The notes: a model not told the origin generated them from the letters alone. DNA of 64,000 nucleotides from Ensifer adhaerens (GCF_002940685.1 NZ_PNFP01000014.1:62001-126000), one strand, 5' to 3'. Positions 1-9,245 are shown, counted from the first letter of the stretch. Numbers and translations are program-made.

Positions 1-51
1 AACGCACTGTGGAGCGACGGCGGTCTGAACTATCCCTTCCCTTGGGAGTGA
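1..51 (+). CDS. C-terminal end of an amino-acid ABC transporter substrate-binding protein (partial)
   Basis: Only the last 16 codons are present, reading NALWSDGGLNYPFPWE and then TGA at 49-51. The phrase 'NALW..GGL.YP.P' is how Aap/Bzt-type general L-amino-acid binding proteins usually end. The three following genes are two permeases and an ATPase of the same transporter class, so this is most likely the periplasmic binding component of that importer. The substrate cannot be told from this fragment. Confidence 0.6.
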   Translation, partial: NALWSDGGLNYPFPWE

Positions 52-59
52 GCGGTCCT

Positions 60-81
60 GGGGCGCGCGGCTGCGCGCCCC
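60..81 (+). terminator. Hairpin between binding-protein and permease genes
   Basis: A perfect 9-bp inverted repeat (GGGGCGCGC / GCGCGCCCC) with a 4-nt loop GGCT starts 9 nt after the stop codon of the binding-protein gene. It is followed by AACACGCTTTTG rather than a clean T-run. Such hairpins after binding-protein genes commonly stabilise the upstream mRNA or partly terminate transcription, giving more binding protein than membrane components. Its role here is inferred. Confidence 0.5.
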
Positions 82-118
82 AACACGCTTTTGAAAACCG
101 CGAAACTGCGAGGCCAGC

Positions 119-1234
119 ATGCTGAGCGACGTCAAGACCAGATCCATTCTCATCCAAATCGTGCTGGTGGCGGCCGTCGCGGCTTTCGCCGTCTTGCTGG
201 TTCACACGACCTTCGCCAATCTCAGAGCGCGCGGGATCCCGGTCGGGTTCGACTTCCTGGCGATGCCGTCGAGGATCGTGATTTCCGAGGCGATCCTCAC
301 CTACAAGTCCCGGGACCCCTACTATTGGGCGATCGCCGTTGGGCTTGCCAACACGATCTTCCTTTCAACGCTCGTCATCGTCTTTTCATCGATCCTCGGG
401 CTGATCGTCGGCATAGCGCGCCTCAGCAGCAATCCGCTTGCTTCCGGGACGTGCCGGGTCTGGGTGGAGCTTGCCCGCAATTCTCCACCGATCGTCCTGT
501 TGATTTTTCTTTATTCGCTTTGGTGGAAGGTTCTGCCGCCGGTCGGAGAGGCGCTCAACCCGCTACCGGGAGTTTACGCCTCCATGCGCGGGTTCGTGGT
601 CCCGGACGTCAGCGTCAATCTCAGCACGGCAGGGCTGCTTACGGCGATCGCGCTTCTGGTGCTGGGCATGTCAAGTCTGCTTGTGTTGAGGAACATGATT
701 TCGCGCCTCGCGCTCGCACCGGCCGGCCTCTTTTTGGTTGTCGTCGCGCTATGGGTTGCAGACATTCGATTTGACGTTGAATGGCCGACCTTTACCGGAT
801 CGAACTTCTCGGGCGGCAACGAGTTGACCCCGGAGCTCAGCACGATCCTCATCGGGCTTACGATTTATACGACAGGCTTCATCGCCGAGATTGTGCGCGG
901 CGGCATACTGTCGGTCGGCCGCGGTCAGTGGGATGCCGGCCATTCGCTCGGCCTGTCGCGCGGGAAGATCCTGCGCCTGGTCGTCATCCCGCAGATGCTT
1001 CGGGTGATCCTGCCGCCGCTCAACAGCCAGTACATCAACGTCGTCAAGAATTCGACGCTGGCGATCGCGGTCGGCTATCCGGATTTCCTGGCGGTGATGA
1101 ACACCATTATCAGCAAATCCAGCCACTCGATCGAGGGCGTCTTCATCATCCTCGGCGTCTATCTGCTTCTCAATCTCACCCTGTCGAGCGCGGCCAACTG
1201 GTACAACCGCCGCATTTCCATCGTGGAGCGCTGA
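119..1234 (+). CDS. Amino-acid ABC transporter permease (AapQ/BztB-like)
   Basis: An inner-membrane permease of 371 residues, close to the length of AapQ-type permeases. Membrane segments are visible near residues 10-30, 75-100, 120-140, 175-230 and 240-265. The cytoplasmic EAA loop that contacts the ATPase is visible near residues 275-305 (DAGHSLGLSRGKILRLVVIP). The long segment between the first and second membrane helices is typical of the Aap/Bzt branch rather than the short HisM type. It lies between a binding-protein gene and a second permease gene, which starts 4 bp after this stop, so the two permeases are translationally linked and probably form a heterodimeric channel. Substrate is probably polar or general L-amino acids, inferred from family only. 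Confidence 0.85.
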   Translation: MLSDVKTRSILIQIVLVAAVAAFAVLLVHTTFANLRARGIPVGFDFLAMPSRIVISEAILTYKSRDPYYWAIAVGLANTIFLSTLVIVFSSILGLIVGIARLSSNPLASGTCRVWVELARNSPPIVLLIFLYSLWWKVLPPVGEALNPLPGVYASMRGFVVPDVSVNLSTAGLLTAIALLVLGMSSLLVLRNMISRLALAPAGLFLVVVALWVADIRFDVEWPTFTGSNFSGGNELTPELSTILIGLTIYTTGFIAEIVRGGILSVGRGQWDAGHSLGLSRGKILRLVVIPQMLRVILPPLNSQYINVVKNSTLAIAVGYPDFLAVMNTIISKSSHSIEGVFIILGVYLLLNLTLSSAANWYNRRISIVER

Positions 1235-1237
1235 ACC

Positions 1238-2329
1238 ATGAAAGCCTTGTCCCTCCCCATGCCCGCAGAAGCCCTGCCGCGCCGCGTTCGTTTCACCGCG
1301 CTGCTGCGATTGGGAAAACTTCTGTTTGGTACGCCGCTTAACGGCCTTCTGACGGTGCTCTTCGGCGCAATGCTTGTCGTCACGGTACCCCCCATGTTGC
1401 GCTGGCTGATCATCGATGCCGTGCTTTTTGATCCGGATCCAGATGCCTGCCGGGAAGCGGTCGGGGCCTGCTGGAGCTTTGTCTACGCAAAGTCCGGCCA
1501 GCTCCTGTTCGGTATCTATCCGCTCGCCGAACGTTGGCGTCCGGCGATTGTCTGCCTGGTCATCCTGGCTCTGCTCGGGTGGTCGGTGCGGCCGGCAAGC
1601 TGGACGGCGCGGCTCCTCGCGCTCTGGATCGCAACACTCGCATTCATCGTCTGGCTGATGGGCGGTGGTTTCGGGCTTGCCGAGGTGCCGACCGCATCGT
1701 GGGGTGGGCTTCCGGTGACGCTCATCCTGACGGTGGTGGCGATCGGCATCGCCTTCCCGGTCGGAATCCTGCTGGCCCTTGCCAGACGATCGACCATGCC
1801 GGCTGTGCGTATTGGCGCAGTGGTTCTGATCGAGTCCGTTCGAGGTTTGCCGCTCCTGTCGATCCTTTTCGTGGCATCGATCATGATGCCCCTGTTCCTG
1901 CCGGAGGCGCTGCTGCCGGACAAATTCGTCCGCGCTCTGGTTGCGCTTACGATTTTCGCGGCTGCCTATCTCGCCGAGGTCATCCGCGGTGGGCTCCAGG
2001 CCATCTCGAAGGGCCAGTATGAAGCGGCAGCGGCACTTGGTTTGCCCTTCTGGCCGATGCAATATCTCATAATCCTGCCGCAGGCGATCCGTGTCGTCAT
2101 TCCCGCCCTCGCCAACACCGTCATCGTCATGATCAAGAACACGAGCCTGGTCCTGGTGGTCGGCCTGTTTGACCTGATTAGTTCCGGCAAGGCCGCACTC
2201 GCCGATCCAGAATGGCCGTCGCCGGCAGCCGAAACCTTTCTTTTCATCGGCGCGATCTTCTTTGCGCTTTCGTTCTCCTTCGCCCGCTTCGCCGACTTTC
2301 TAGAGCGGCGCGGCCCGGTTTCTCACTGA
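1238..2329 (+). CDS. Amino-acid ABC transporter permease (AapM/BztC-like)
   Basis: The second permease of the importer, 363 residues. Hydrophobic segments lie near residues 30-55, 90-135, 150-180 and across the C-terminal half. The EAA motif ([20 protein letters not shown]) sits near residues 263-282. Start and stop are close-packed with neighbours: 3 bp separate it from the upstream permease and 11 bp from the ATPase gene downstream. The order binding protein, AapQ-like, AapM-like, AapP-like matches aapJQMP operons. The protein is somewhat shorter than the best known AapM proteins, so it may be a paralogous transporter with a different substrate range. Confidence 0.85.
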   Translation: MKALSLPMPAEALPRRVRFTALLRLGKLLFGTPLNGLLTVLFGAMLVVTVPPMLRWLIIDAVLFDPDPDACREAVGACWSFVYAKSGQLLFGIYPLAERWRPAIVCLVILALLGWSVRPASWTARLLALWIATLAFIVWLMGGGFGLAEVPTASWGGLPVTLILTVVAIGIAFPVGILLALARRSTMPAVRIGAVVLIESVRGLPLLSILFVASIMMPLFLPEALLPDKFVRALVALTIFAAAYLAEVIRGGLQAISKGQYEAAAALGLPFWPMQYLIILPQAIRVVIPALANTVIVMIKNTSLVLVVGLFDLISSGKAALADPEWPSPAAETFLFIGAIFFALSFSFARFADFLERRGPVSH

Positions 2330-2340
2330 GGGACATCGTC

Positions 2341-3117
2341 ATGAGCGCTTCCCCTGCCTCAATTCCTGCGCCGTTTGCGGATCCAACGATCGCCATCGAG
2401 ATGAGCGAAATGAACAAATGGTATGGTGCATTCCACGTCCTGCGCGACATCGATCTGACAGTGCGGCGCGGAGAGCGGCTGGTCATCTGCGGCCCTTCCG
2501 GATCTGGCAAGTCCACCATGATCCGGTGCATCAACCGGTTGGAGGAACATCAGAGAGGTCGGATCGTTGTCGATGGGGTCGAACTCACCAACGATCTCAA
2601 AAGGATCGAGGAGATCCGCCGCGATGTCGGCATGGTGTTCCAGCACTTCAACCTGTTTCCGCACCTGACGATCCTGGAAAACCTCACACTGGCGCCGATC
2701 TGGGTGCGCAGGATGCCGCGACGTGAAGCCGAAGAGAACGCCATGTTCTATCTTGAGCGCGTGAGGATCCCGGACCAGGCGGGTAAGTATCCGGGGCAAC
2801 TGTCGGGGGGCCAGCAGCAGCGCGTGGCGATCGCCCGCTCGCTCTGCATGAACCCGAAAATCATGCTCTTTGACGAGCCGACCTCGGCGCTCGATCCGGA
2901 AATGGTCAAGGAGGTGCTTGAAACCATGGTCTCGCTCGCCGAGGAAGGAATGACAATGTTGTGCGTGACCCACGAAATGGGCTTTGCGCGTCAGGTCGCC
3001 GACCGCGTCGTCTTCATGGATCACGGTCAGATCATCGAAGAGGCCCATCCCGACGAATTCTTCAAAAACCCGCGCCACGACCGTACCCGGTTGTTCCTCA
3101 ACCAGATCCTGAACTAG
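2341..3117 (+). CDS. Amino-acid ABC transporter ATP-binding protein (AapP-like)
   Basis: A 258-residue cytoplasmic ATPase that powers the upstream permeases. It has a Walker A site (GPSGSGKST), Q-loop ([11 protein letters not shown]), signature LSGGQQQR, Walker B with the polar-amino-acid family hallmark [13 protein letters not shown], and the switch histidine (VTHEMGF). I chose ATG 2341, 11 bp after the permease stop. An in-frame upstream extension would read into the permease gene and carries no family similarity. It is the last gene of the importer operon; about 400 bp without a gene follow. Confidence 0.93.
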   Translation: MSASPASIPAPFADPTIAIEMSEMNKWYGAFHVLRDIDLTVRRGERLVICGPSGSGKSTMIRCINRLEEHQRGRIVVDGVELTNDLKRIEEIRRDVGMVFQHFNLFPHLTILENLTLAPIWVRRMPRREAEENAMFYLERVRIPDQAGKYPGQLSGGQQQRVAIARSLCMNPKIMLFDEPTSALDPEMVKEVLETMVSLAEEGMTMLCVTHEMGFARQVADRVVFMDHGQIIEEAHPDEFFKNPRHDRTRLFLNQILN

Positions 3118-3520
3118 AGGCCCTTGACCCGAGAGAGCGACGCTCCCACACGCAAGTCTTCTTCGCTGCCTTCATCATTGCGCCGCTTCGAAAGTTTGAC
3201 GACAATCATCCATGATATCCGGCTTAAAATGCTCCGCACTCCACGCGTGCAAAACAAGGCTGGCGTGTACATGGCTGCAGTCGCAGCGCGTACCGTGCTC
3301 ATCGGACCCCGCCCATAGCTTGGTATGAGTTGGTAAGAGGTTGTTGCGCGTGTGGACATTCAACGGTCGCGAAGCGCCTTAATTTTATTGCAAGCATAAT
3401 CGTTGCAGAAGTCCGCATAATTTACCGAGCGGACTCTGCACCAGCGTGAGCAACGGCCATCGCTCTGCTTCGCATTCAGCTCCGCGCATTGGCAGAGGTG
3501 TAAAGTAAAGCCCTGCCTTT
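3118..3520. other. Intergenic stretch, no gene recognised
   Basis: About 400 bp after the ABC importer. Short reading frames exist on both strands, but none has a convincing start or recognisable protein sequence. I saw no clear rho-independent terminator. Confidence 0.5.
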
Positions 3521-3721
3521 TCAGAGCTTTTTGATGGAATTCCTTACCTGCTGGGCGGCCTTTGACAGGCCATCCTCTCGCTCGACCAGTTGAATCCTGC
3601 TCGTGGGATGGGCGAAGAAGAAAGCGTTTGCCTCGGCTTGAGCATTCAGAAACTGGGCTGATGGGGCCGTAGCGTGACGAAATGTTGAGGAACCATCGGG
3701 ATCGTCAACAACCGCCACCAT
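3521..3721 (-). CDS. Possible small hypothetical protein
   Basis: A 66-residue frame (MVAVVDDPDG to RNSIKKL) with protein-like composition but no family I recognise. Its ATG at 3721 lies 10 bp from the LysR-type operator at 3731-3760, so it could be a divergently transcribed regulon member. A longer in-frame version running to 3889 would cover the operator and the start of the hydrolase gene on the other strand, and is unlikely. The ribosome-binding site is weak. It may be a chance frame. Confidence 0.25.
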   Translation of the reverse strand: MVAVVDDPDGSSTFRHATAPSAQFLNAQAEANAFFFAHPTSRIQLVEREDGLSKAAQQVRNSIKKL

Positions 3722-3730
3722 TTCAGATAC

Positions 3731-3760
3731 CGCAATAAAATCGAAACTATTGGCGCAATT
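3731..3760 (+). promoter_or_regulatory. LysR-regulon operator, copy 1 (hydrolase promoter)
   Basis: The 30-bp element fits YGCAATTMAATCGAAA followed by a GCAATT box 23 bp after the first. Here the first box reads GCAATA, then AAATCGAAAC, and the second box is GCAATT at 3755-3760. Three more copies lie at 7151, 8278 and 11574 with exactly the same 23-bp spacing. It lies 89 bp before the chosen start of the chloroperoxidase-like gene. The best candidate binder is the LysR protein encoded at 6232-7131. Confidence 0.7.
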
Positions 3761-3849
3761 GTGAGCGCCCCACGCTTGCGGCACTATCAGGCCGTCAGAC
3801 GAATTCAGTGTCGCCTGATGCCTCAAAGAAGAAGCCGCAGGCAACCGAA

Positions 3850-4830
3850 ATGACCCAGACCTTTTCTTCCATGACACGCAGGAGCGCACTCATTTCCGCC
3901 GGTGCCGCCGTCGCAGCCATGGCGATTTCGCCGTCTCTCAATCTAGCAGCCGAGACTGTATCAGCATCCAGCTCAACCGAAGGAACCAAGACAATGGCAT
4001 TTGTAACCACCAAGGACGGCGTCGAAATATTCTACAAGGACTGGGGTCCGAAGGACGCTCAGCCGATCGTCTTCCACCACGGTTGGCCGCTGTCGTCGGA
4101 CGATTGGGATGCGCAGATGCTGTTTTTCCTGTCGAAGGGTTATCGCGTCGTCGCCCATGACCGCCGTGGTCACGGACGTTCCGCCCAGGTTTCCGACGGC
4201 CATGATATGGATCACTACGCCGCGGATGCCTTCGCCGTCGTCGAGGCGCTCGATCTTAAGAATGCCGTCCACATCGGTCACTCCACCGGCGGCGGTGAAG
4301 TCGCCCGCTACGTTGCCAAGCACGGCCAGCCGTCGGGCCGCGTCGCCAAGGCGGTTCTCGTCTCCGCAGTTCCGCCACTGATGCTGAAAACCGAAGCCAA
4401 CCCGGAAGGCCTGCCGATCGAAGTGTTCGACGGTTTCCGTTCGGCGCTTGCCGCCAATCGCGCGCAGTTCTTCCGTGACGTTCCGGCAGGCCCATTCTAC
4501 GGTTTCAACCGTGATGGTGCCACAGTCCAGGAAGGCGTAATCCAGAATTGGTGGCGCCAGGGCATGATGGGCGGCGCGAAGGCCCATTACGACGGCATCA
4601 AGGCCTTCTCCGAAACCGACCAGACGGTAGACCTGAAGGCGATCACCGTGCCGACGCTGGTCCTACACGGAGAGGACGACCAGATCGTGCCGATCGCAGA
4701 CTCCGCACTGAAGTCTTCCAAGCTCCTTAAGAACGGCACGCTCAAGACCTATCCCGGCTTCTCGCACGGCATGCTGACCGTCAACGCCGATGTCCTGAAT
4801 GCCGATCTCCTTGCCTTCGTGAAGGCCTGA
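3850..4830 (+). CDS. Alpha/beta hydrolase, non-heme chloroperoxidase-like, with Tat signal
   Basis: A 326-residue alpha/beta hydrolase. The nucleophile elbow GHSTGGG, the oxyanion segment [12 protein letters not shown], an acidic residue in [10 protein letters not shown] and the final histidine in GFSHGM form the catalytic set of the cofactor-free haloperoxidase/esterase family. The N-terminus carries [17 protein letters not shown], a twin-arginine-type signal, so export to the periplasm is likely. I prefer ATG 3850 over an in-frame ATG at 3808, because the signal then starts near the N-terminus. An internal ATG at about 3994 would give the cytoplasmic form typical of many homologues. It opens a run of three same-strand genes controlled by the operator at 3731. 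Confidence 0.85.
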   Translation: MTQTFSSMTRRSALISAGAAVAAMAISPSLNLAAETVSASSSTEGTKTMAFVTTKDGVEIFYKDWGPKDAQPIVFHHGWPLSSDDWDAQMLFFLSKGYRVVAHDRRGHGRSAQVSDGHDMDHYAADAFAVVEALDLKNAVHIGHSTGGGEVARYVAKHGQPSGRVAKAVLVSAVPPLMLKTEANPEGLPIEVFDGFRSALAANRAQFFRDVPAGPFYGFNRDGATVQEGVIQNWWRQGMMGGAKAHYDGIKAFSETDQTVDLKAITVPTLVLHGEDDQIVPIADSALKSSKLLKNGTLKTYPGFSHGMLTVNADVLNADLLAFVKA

Positions 4831-4926
4831 TCGGTCCGGCGGCGGGTGCTTCCTCCCACGCATCCGTCGCCTCCATGAACCACAAGTGCCTACTCGGCAC
4901 GCCATCATTCAATGAACGGATCCATC

Positions 4927-5388
4927 ATGACGAAGAGCAACCACCCGTCCAAGAAAGTTGAGAACCATGGCGTCGCCTGGGAGCGTGCCTTCGGATACGT
5001 TCAGGCCGTGCAGGTCAAGGACACGATCTATGTCTCGGGCCAGTTGAGCCACGATGACCAAGGCAATCTCGTCGCTCCGGCGGAACTCGATGAGAATAGG
5101 CGTCCTTCGGACTTCTCGCAGATGGAGAGCCAAATCCGCCAGACCTACGTCAACGCAAAGACCTTGCTCGCCAGATATGGCGCGACCCTTGACGATGTCG
5201 TTGAAGAGACACTGTACGTGCTGGATGTTCCTAGCGCGTTTGCGGCCGCATCCAAGGTCCGCAAGGAAATGTATGGCACGGATGTGCCTCAGTGCGCCAG
5301 CAACCTCATCGGGGTCTCCGCGCTGGCTTTCCCCGAGCAGATCGTCGAAATCACCTTCCGGGCAATCATCAACGGGCCTGCTCATTGA
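4927..5388 (+). CDS. Rid (YjgF/YER057c) family protein
   Basis: A 153-residue protein of the Rid fold. Classical RidA is an imine/enamine deaminase. Family features are VKDTIYVSGQLSHDDQGNLV near the N-terminus, the helix QIRQTYVNAKTLLARYGATLDDVVEETLYVLDV, and the C-terminal strand IVEITFRAI. The arginine that classical RidA carries in its PARS-type motif is not present; the equivalent segment reads PQCASN. It therefore belongs to a Rid subgroup whose deaminase activity is uncertain. An in-frame ATG at 4912 is possible; 4927 has the better upstream GGA. Its place between a hydrolase and a ChaC-like gene suggests a role in removing reactive intermediates. Confidence 0.85.
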   Translation: MTKSNHPSKKVENHGVAWERAFGYVQAVQVKDTIYVSGQLSHDDQGNLVAPAELDENRRPSDFSQMESQIRQTYVNAKTLLARYGATLDDVVEETLYVLDVPSAFAAASKVRKEMYGTDVPQCASNLIGVSALAFPEQIVEITFRAIINGPAH

Positions 5389-5462
5389 TCGGGCGGCCAC
5401 CACTCCATTAACTGCCTGAGGCGATGGGCCTGCGGCGGCAAACTCGTTGAACGGTTCACACG

Positions 5463-6191
5463 ATGTCAAAGGCACCGTCCGCCAAGGCGCCCGCACCTGC
5501 TACCATGGAACTTACCCCGGACCTCGTCGCCACGACCATCAGAATTGTCGAAGACGAGGGACCGGAACCCAATTGGAATCCGATCTCGCCCGAGCAGCTC
5601 GACGACCTCGTCAGCAGGGTTGAGGAAGAGGCTGGTGGCGAGGAGATATGGGTGTTCGCGTACGGATCCTTGATGTGGAACCCGGGCTTCGAGGTGGCCG
5701 CCAGCGAAGAGGCGGTCGCTTACGGCTGGCACCGTGCATTCTCGTTGAGGATTGAGCGGCTCAGGGCCACCTCCGACGCGCCCGGTCTCATGCTCGCGCT
5801 TCGGCCAGGAGGAAGCTGTTCGGGTCTGATCCTCAAGCTTCCGTGCACTACCAAGAGGGAAAATCTGCGTACTCTTCTGGCACGAGAGATTCGGTATGCC
5901 GAAGTGTGCGACATGGTGCGTTGGGTTGCGGTCAAGACACTGACGGGTGTGCGACGGGCGCTGACGTTCTGGGCGAGCGGCAGGCAATCTCCGCTCACGC
6001 AGAAGATCCCCCTCGAAGAGGCGGCAGGGTTGATCGCCCAGGCATGTGGGCCTGCCGGATCTTGCGCGGAATACCTGCATCGGACGGTTTCAGATCTGGC
6101 GGATCGCAAAATCTACGATCGAAACCTGTGGCAGCTCCAGCAAATAGTCGCAGCTAGGCTTCGAGCACTCCAACAGCATGATCGCACCTGA
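5463..6191 (+). CDS. ChaC-like gamma-glutamylcyclotransferase
   Basis: A 242-residue protein with the ChaC signature FAYGSLMWNPGFE near residues 61-73, followed by YGWHRAFSLR and a glutamate in LLAREIRYAEV that fits the catalytic acid of gamma-glutamyl cyclotransferases. ChaC enzymes cleave the gamma-glutamyl bond of glutathione to 5-oxoproline and Cys-Gly. The first 55 residues are an extension with low similarity to the family core. The start at 5463 is the first ATG; 5505 is an alternative. It is the last gene of the hydrolase-Rid-ChaC run, hinting that the unit handles glutathione adducts or electrophiles. Confidence 0.85.
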   Translation: MSKAPSAKAPAPATMELTPDLVATTIRIVEDEGPEPNWNPISPEQLDDLVSRVEEEAGGEEIWVFAYGSLMWNPGFEVAASEEAVAYGWHRAFSLRIERLRATSDAPGLMLALRPGGSCSGLILKLPCTTKRENLRTLLAREIRYAEVCDMVRWVAVKTLTGVRRALTFWASGRQSPLTQKIPLEEAAGLIAQACGPAGSCAEYLHRTVSDLADRKIYDRNLWQLQQIVAARLRALQQHDRT

Positions 6192-6231
6192 AACGGGTGT
6201 GCCAGATCATGGTGAAGGGCATTTGCGTGCG

Positions 6232-7131
6232 TCAGTCCAACATGACCATCTTTGCCGCGACCTGCTCCTCGAAGAACTTGGAGAATGACGCAATCCTTGG
6301 CGGGAGGGCTTGGTAGGGCGGGTAGAACAACGTCAACCACAGGTCCGGCGGCGCCCATCCCTTGAAGACGTGGACAAGGCGACCGCTAGTGATGTGATCG
6401 GCGATGTTGAATCCTGGAAGCAGTGCGACACCCGCGCCGTCGGCGGCCATGTCCGCCAGAACCTCTCCGCTGTTCGCGCTGAAGGCTCGGCCTGCCGAAA
6501 TCGTGATGCTTGACCCACCGTCCGACAGCACCCAGTTCTCGCGCCGGCTTTCGCCGCTGTATGCGAGGCAGTCGTCGGGCTTCAGTTCGTTCGGGTGCTG
6601 CATGTCGGCGAATCTGCTTCCCGGAGCGGCGACCAGGATGCGCGGCACCACCCGGATCTTCCTCCAGATCGTGAACTTGTCCGAAGGCTGCGACGAGATG
6701 CGGATCGCCAGATCATAGTCGTCGTCGACGATGTTCACCAATCCATCGGACAGGGAGATCTCGAAGCTCATCTTCGGATAGCGTTCCTTGAACCCAGACA
6801 GGATCGGCGGCAGCACCGTCTTGCCGAACCACGTCGGCGCACTGATACGCAGCCGCCCCTCGTCCGCCTTGTGCGCGTTCATTACTTCGCGCCGCGCGTC
6901 CTCCAGAGTCTTGACCGCTGGCTGGATTTGCGCCGCAAAGATTGCGCCGTCGGTTGTCAGCGATACCTGTCTCGTCGTGCGAACGAAGAGCTGGACGCCG
7001 AGTTCCGCCTCGAGTGCGGCGATTGCCCGTGTGACGGCTGCTGGCGTCATGTCCAGTTCGCGGGCGACCTGGGCAAAATTCCGCTTCTCAGCGGCGAGCA
7101 GAAAGGTTCGGAGAGCTTTGTAGTCGTTCAT
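6232..7131 (-). CDS. LysR-family transcriptional regulator
   Basis: A 299-residue LysR protein. The N-terminal winged helix-turn-helix (residues 1-60: NFAQVARELDMTPAAVTRAIAALEAELGVQLF) is followed by the substrate-binding effector domain (from about residue 90). It is transcribed divergently from the ring-cleaving dioxygenase gene, and the 110-bp gap contains one copy of the 30-bp repeat found at four promoters of this region. LysR proteins usually control the divergent neighbour and themselves from such a site. I infer that it is the local regulator of the detoxification genes from 3.7 to 13.7 kb. The effector may be a quinone or other aromatic electrophile, judging only from the target genes. 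Confidence 0.92.
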   Translation of the reverse strand: MNDYKALRTFLLAAEKRNFAQVARELDMTPAAVTRAIAALEAELGVQLFVRTTRQVSLTTDGAIFAAQIQPAVKTLEDARREVMNAHKADEGRLRISAPTWFGKTVLPPILSGFKERYPKMSFEISLSDGLVNIVDDDYDLAIRISSQPSDKFTIWRKIRVVPRILVAAPGSRFADMQHPNELKPDDCLAYSGESRRENWVLSDGGSSITISAGRAFSANSGEVLADMAADGAGVALLPGFNIADHITSGRLVHVFKGWAPPDLWLTLFYPPYQALPPRIASFSKFFEEQVAAKMVMLD

Positions 7132-7150
7132 CGCATTGTTTCATAAATTG

Positions 7151-7180
7151 CAATTCAGTCAAAAGGAATATTGCAATTCC
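7151..7180 (+). promoter_or_regulatory. LysR-regulon operator, copy 2 (lysR/dioxygenase divergent promoter)
   Basis: GCAATT boxes start at 7152 and 7175, 23 bp apart, with CAGTCAAAA after the first. The first box lies in the perfect palindrome AATTGCAATT (7148-7157). The site is 17 bp from the lysR start and 61 bp from the dioxygenase start, the usual position for a LysR autoregulatory and activating site. Confidence 0.75.
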
Positions 7181-7241
7181 GAGCGGTGAGCAACGGGTCT
7201 ACACTCTTATCAACACCGGAACACAATCGAGAGGATTCAAG

Positions 7242-8174
7242 ATGATCAAGGACATCAAGGGACTGCACCACGTGACTTCGATGGCATCGGACGCGCGGCA
7301 GAACAACCGCTTCTTCACCGACACGCTTGGTCTTCGTCGTGTCAAGCAGACTGTTAACTTCGACGACCCGAGCGTCTATCACCTCTACTATGGTGACGAG
7401 ACGGGCTCGGCCGGAACGGTGATGACCTACTTCCCGTTCCCGAACATGATGCTCGGCCGCCCCGGTGTCGGTGAAGTCGGCGAGACCCAGTTCTCCGTTC
7501 CCGAGGGATCGCTGAAGTTCTGGCAGGATCGCTTCACCACACAAGGCGTGGACGGTCTGGAACGCGACACTGTCTTCGGTGTCGACCGACTCCGCTTCAT
7601 GGGACCGGACGGCGACAGCTTTGCGCTTATCGAGTCCGCAGACGACAAGCGTGCTCCTTGGCTGTCAGATGGAATTCCAGATGATGCGGCCATCCGCGGT
7701 TTCGCAGGCGCACGCTTCAGCCTGCACGACACCGCTGCAACGGAAGAACTGCTCGGCTTCATGGGCTACGAGCGCGCCGAGAAGGAGGGCGACGTTGTAC
7801 GCTTCATCATACCGGGCGGTAACGGAGCGGACACGATCGATCTAATGGCATTGCCAAAGACACCGTTCGCGCGACAGGGTGCAGGTTCAGTGCACCATAT
7901 CGCTTTCGCCGTTGACAACCGCGAGAAGCAGCTCGAGGTGCGCAAGGCGCTGATGGACACCGGCTATCAAGTCACCCCCGTCATCGACCGCGATTATTTC
8001 TGGGCCATCTACTTCCGCACGCCTGGCGGTATCCTCTTCGAGGTCGCCACAAACGAGCCCGGATTCAACCGCGACGAGGATACGGCCCATCTCGGGGAAG
8101 CCCTTAAGCTTCCGGTCAGATACGAAGAATACCGCGAACAGATTCAGGCAAGTCTCGTGCCGTTGGCGGCATAA
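7242..8174 (+). CDS. Ring-cleaving dioxygenase of the VOC/glyoxalase fold (MhqO/MhqA type)
   Basis: A 310-residue protein with two vicinal-oxygen-chelate modules. Metal-ligand motifs are visible: LHHVTSM near residue 8, SVHHIAFAVDN near residue 214 and GILFEVATNEPGF near residue 263, supplying the usual two histidines and a glutamate. Homologues of this length are extradiol-type dioxygenases such as MhqO, linked to hydroquinone and quinone detoxification. A good ribosome-binding site (GAGAGG) precedes ATG 7242. It is divergent from the LysR gene and has its own copy of the shared operator. Confidence 0.88.
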   Translation: MIKDIKGLHHVTSMASDARQNNRFFTDTLGLRRVKQTVNFDDPSVYHLYYGDETGSAGTVMTYFPFPNMMLGRPGVGEVGETQFSVPEGSLKFWQDRFTTQGVDGLERDTVFGVDRLRFMGPDGDSFALIESADDKRAPWLSDGIPDDAAIRGFAGARFSLHDTAATEELLGFMGYERAEKEGDVVRFIIPGGNGADTIDLMALPKTPFARQGAGSVHHIAFAVDNREKQLEVRKALMDTGYQVTPVIDRDYFWAIYFRTPGGILFEVATNEPGFNRDEDTAHLGEALKLPVRYEEYREQIQASLVPLAA

Positions 8175-8277
8175 GCAGCAGTCACCGAAAGTTTGGAATG
8201 ACAGCGCCGTGATCCGAAAGGATCGCGGCGTTCTTCCGTTTCCAACGTGCTCTCCGACCAATGATTATTTCAAATGA

Positions 8278-8307
8278 CGCAATTCAATCGAAAGTCTTAT
8301 TGCAATT
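8278..8307 (+). promoter_or_regulatory. LysR-regulon operator, copy 3 (isochorismatase promoter)
   Basis: GCAATT boxes start at 8279 and 8302, again 23 bp apart, with CAATCGAAAG between them as in the other copies. The site is 183 bp upstream of the isochorismatase-family gene. The remaining 300 bp between the dioxygenase and isochorismatase genes hold no recognisable gene. Confidence 0.72.
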
Positions 8308-8490
8308 CCTCGGATGGTGACGGCGCGATAAGTTTGTTTTCAGCAGCCAAGACGACGAGTGCACCGGCCCGGAACGGAGCCAGCAACACTCAAAGATTTG
8401 AAGGACGAGTGTCTCTCGAGGGCGTCCGATCGACGGCTGCTGACCATTTTCTGGCACCGCACGCGGGCCGCAACCGAAGAGGAATGAACC

Positions 8491-9180
8491 ATGTCCAAGC
8501 TTGAAGTCCTGACCCCGGCGAACAGCCAGCTCATCTTCATCGACCAGCAGCCGCAGATGGCCTTTGGTGTCCAATCGATCGACCGCCAGACGCTGAAGAA
8601 CAACGTCGTCGGCCTCGCCAGGGCCGCCAAGATCTTCAATATTCCGACCACGATCACCACGGTCGAGACGCAATCCTTCTCTGGAAACACCTTTCCCGAG
8701 CTGCTTGCCGTTTTCCCGGAGAACGACCTTCTCGAGCGCACCTCGATGAACTCCTGGGACGACCAGAACGTCCGTGACGCTCTGGCGAAGAATGCCTCCA
8801 GTGGACGGAAGAAGATCGTCGTCTCCGGTCTCTGGACCGAGGTCTGCAACACCACGTTTGCTCTTTCCGCTCTCCGTGATGTTCCGGAATACGAGATCTA
8901 CATGGTCGCCGATGCTTCCGGCGGCACTTCCGCCGACGCGCACAAATACGCGATGGACCGAATGGTGCAGGCAGGCGTGATCCCGGTCACCTGGCAGCAA
9001 GTCCTGCTCGAATGGCAGCGCGATTGGGCGCGGAAGGAAACCTACGATGCGGTCACCACGCTGGTGAAGGAGCATTCCGGCGCGTACGGCATGGGCATCG
9101 ACTACGCCTACACAATGGTTCACGGCGCAGAGGAACGCGTCAAGCACGGCAAGCGCATCGGCCCGAACCCCGCAAAGTAA
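8491..9180 (+). CDS. Isochorismatase-family (YcaC-like) cysteine hydrolase
   Basis: A 229-residue cytoplasmic hydrolase. The catalytic triad pattern of the family is visible: Asp in LIFIDQQPQM (near residue 14), Lys in KKIVVSGLW, and Cys in TEVCNTTFALSA (near residue 126). Family members hydrolyse amides or enol ethers; the substrate of YcaC-like members is unknown. A clear GAGGA ribosome-binding site precedes ATG 8491. It is followed on the same strand by the XapX and amidohydrolase genes, and the shared operator lies upstream. Confidence 0.9.
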   Translation: MSKLEVLTPANSQLIFIDQQPQMAFGVQSIDRQTLKNNVVGLARAAKIFNIPTTITTVETQSFSGNTFPELLAVFPENDLLERTSMNSWDDQNVRDALAKNASSGRKKIVVSGLWTEVCNTTFALSALRDVPEYEIYMVADASGGTSADAHKYAMDRMVQAGVIPVTWQQVLLEWQRDWARKETYDAVTTLVKEHSGAYGMGIDYAYTMVHGAEERVKHGKRIGPNPAK

Positions 9181-9245
9181 GGGCTCGATCAGGCCGCTCC
9201 GATAACCCCGTCGGCGCGGCTTTTTCTGCAACCGGAGAACATTCC

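Noticed and set aside
749-2062. Long minus-strand frame opposite the two permease genes
   Set aside because: Arg-, Gln- and Asp-rich low-information translation, a typical shadow frame of GC-rich coding DNA on the other strand.
3722-3889. Minus-strand extension of the small hypothetical protein over the hydrolase start
   Set aside because: It covers the LysR-type operator and the 5' end of the hydrolase gene on the other strand; the shorter frame from 3721 is more plausible, and even that is doubtful.
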